The notes below the pieces were generated by a model. That model had not been told where the DNA came from and searched no databases. It was given only the letters and a program-made list of their open reading frames with translations. Source: Oreocharis arfaki (taxonomy: Eukaryota > Chordata > Aves > Passeriformes > Paramythiidae). Taken from it: 64,000 nt of DNA. The stretch spans positions 157,641-221,640 of the forward strand of contig VZRR01012731.1 of the NCBI GenBank assembly GCA_013398015.1, in the 5' to 3' direction. Each line of letters starts with the position of its first letter. The first letter of the stretch is position 1. Both the position numbers and the translations under genes were made by a program. Below, in pieces: positions 62,216 through 64,000 of the stretch.

Positions 62216-63384
62216 GCCTGCTGAATGTTGCATGAGAAATTACCCTGACTTTGATTCAACTCAAGCTCCCAGTGCTCCCTCCACGCTCCTCACAGTGCGT
62301 CAGGACCCAGTTTCAAGTTCATTACCTTCGTGTTTTGAATTAGCACCTTCTGCCTGCATACAAATGCACTGATTGCAGCCAACACTCCAACAGCCTTCAA
62401 AACCCGGGAAAACTCTGGGCAGAGATGCAGCTCACGCCTTCCAGAGCTGTTGCTTGAGTCAGGTTCCTGTGTGCTGCTGCCTGTTTTGCCATGGGCTCTC
62501 AGCAGCAGCAGGGCACTCCACTAGATCTCCTCCCAACACTTGGGCACCAGGAATCACCAGGATGCCTGTAGGACTTCACCAGGGGATGGTGTGCATTAAC
62601 AGCTGCGACCTGCTGTGCACTGCATGGATGGGAGGCACTACCAAAATACGGACCACGAACTTAATAAGGGATAATGATGCATTTCCTCAAACTATCAGCT
62701 GCTGCTTTGTACTGGATTTCTCTTGCTGACTGCACGTAATAGCAAAATGCAGGTCCTTTGTTTACGAATGTAAAAATCCATGGTATGTCCCATCTCTCTG
62801 CTAGTTCTTGACACGAGGAGCATTCACCCTGGGATTCTGCAACTGGTGTCGCCCCAGATGTGGAGACTGCCCAACCTCTGCTGTAATTCAGCTGGTTTTA
62901 TGCTTCCTCAGAGCTGGTGGTGGGGAGCTAGCTGCTGCTGGCTCCCTGACATTTTACACCATCCAGTGCCTGTATCAGCCTGATATGCAAAACAGCTTCT
63001 CCATTTGACCCTATGAAAGACATGAAAGAGACCTGCCACACATTTGCAATCGGGTGCTGAAAAATAAAGCGACAAGACTCAATGTCTGCTTTGAAAAAGC
63101 TCTTGTTTAGGCCAACAAGTCTGATTTCCACCAATCTGTAGGGAAAACGTAGTTTTTTAAAAGTTCCTTGGTTTGTTTTTATTTTATTTTATTTTTTCCA
63201 GGGTATGCAGGACCAAGAATGGAAGGATGAGTTATAAACCTTTCAAAGCAGAGATTTAGCACGGAAATTCTGACAACCATCAATGTGAGCAATGCCATCA
63301 GGCACCGCTCACCATCCACAGCATCTTTCAAACCTGTCAGGGGTTTTTAGAAAGGGCTAAAAACAAATGCAGAAATGCAGCAAT
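62216..63384. other. Downstream intergenic sequence, no gene recognised
   Basis: Only short chance ORFs are seen, the longest 118 codons at 62373-62729. A T-rich stretch with ATTTT units lies at 63174-63198. Confidence 0.4.
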
Positions 63385-63401
63385 ACACACACACACACAC
63401 A
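63385..63401 (+). repeat. (AC)n microsatellite
   Basis: Eight and a half uninterrupted AC units, flanked by AT-rich sequence. Confidence 0.9.
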
Positions 63402-63977
63402 TATTATTGTTCAAAAAAAGAACAGGTGGTCCTGCCAGCAGTGTAAACACAGATGACTCTTGAAAACAGCAAACAAACACCCAGCTGAGCAGCCTTTCCT
63501 AGCCATGCAAGCAGCACTCTGAGAAGTCTCCATGAGTTCTCCCAGCCAGAATCATCTGGGATCCGGACATTCTGTCATGACAAGGCCTGGGTACTTCCAA
63601 GCGTCTTGATTTCCTTCACCCGACATATTCACACAATTCCACCCTCCTGACCTCCTGTGGATTATTGCCCTTCTGAAAATAACACACACAGAACAGCTGG
63701 TGGGGCCAGAAATGTCTTAAATGTAAATAGCACAAGTCCCTGTTTTCTAGCTCCCCACCACTTGATCTGGCCTCTATCCTCATGTAATGAAGAGGAGAAT
63801 TTACTGAAGGGGAAAAAGGATCAGGGCACTATGGACAGCCCCAGAAGGATTAAAACAAAAAAAGTGGATGGCTGCATGTTGAAACCCATCAGGTCCACTA
63901 CCTGTAGGGAAGGCAAAGAAGAAAACCTGAAGCAATCCTGGAGTCTCAAAATTTATCCTAAACCTGCAGGGGGGAAG
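63402..63977. other. Terminal non-coding stretch
   Basis: No gene or element is recognised. Confidence 0.4.
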
Positions 63978-64000
63978 AAAAAAAAAAAAAAAAAAAAAAA
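63978..64000 (+). repeat. Poly-A run at the window edge
   Basis: At least 23 consecutive A continue to the last base. No retrogene or SINE body was recognised immediately upstream, so it may be a simple mononucleotide tract, the start of one cut by the window, or a contig end. Confidence 0.85.

Noticed and set aside
63978..64000. Poly-A run as the tail of a processed retrogene or SINE
   Set aside because: No gene-like or SINE body and no AATAAA at the right distance were recognised upstream, and the run is cut by the window edge.
1..64000. CRISPR arrays, operons, integrons, tRNA or rRNA genes
   Set aside because: None seen. The sequence is vertebrate, with intron-type signals and LINE/SINE remnants.

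Overview
The window is vertebrate, almost certainly avian, nuclear DNA. Two connexin genes lie at its ends and about 50 kb of non-coding sequence lies between them. There are no bacterial features. The avian assignment rests on a connexin resembling the Cx40/Cx42 (GJA5) type, CR1 retrotransposon remnants (one ending in the bird-type ATTCTATGA tail), old MIR-like SINE fragments, and low repeat density. The species cannot be named from this sequence.

Layout. At 1-145 on the minus strand is the first part of a connexin-50 (GJA8) coding exon, cut off by the window edge, with its splice acceptor just upstream of the start codon. At 51735-52847 on the plus strand is a complete, intronless 370-residue connexin-40-type (GJA5) reading frame. 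It has a splice acceptor at 51684-51685, a 3' UTR of about 1.7 kb and a polyadenylation signal at 54531-54536. The two genes point away from each other with about 51.6 kb between start codons, the same divergent order known for GJA8 and GJA5 in mammals. GJA5 forms gap junctions in atrial muscle, the conduction system and arterial endothelium. GJA8 forms them in the lens.

The interval between the genes holds three long, decayed CR1/L3-type LINE copies (6730-7960, 12815-13420, 37110-38300) and one short CR1 fragment (about 29300). It also holds several MIR-like SINE fragments, a purine-rich tract near 40.6 kb, and CpG-rich patches near 8.5, 22.9, 41.5 and 48.0 kb. One 160-bp stretch near 34.8 kb carries T-box, NK-2 and GATA motifs of the kind that control GJA5 in heart. 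Candidate first exons for GJA5 are noted but not proven, and no first exon for GJA8 could be located. Two single-N positions (18884, 51363) are each flanked by near-perfect direct duplications and are best read as unmerged contig overlaps.

Downstream of GJA5 (54.6-64 kb) no coding exon is recognisable. That stretch holds a CR1 3' end (58285-58735), a MIR fragment, an AC microsatellite and a terminal run of A. Almost all open reading frames of 60-200 codons in the window look like chance ORFs. I found no convincing novel gene system; the most useful leads are the candidate heart-type regulatory cluster, the candidate first exons and the assembly errors.
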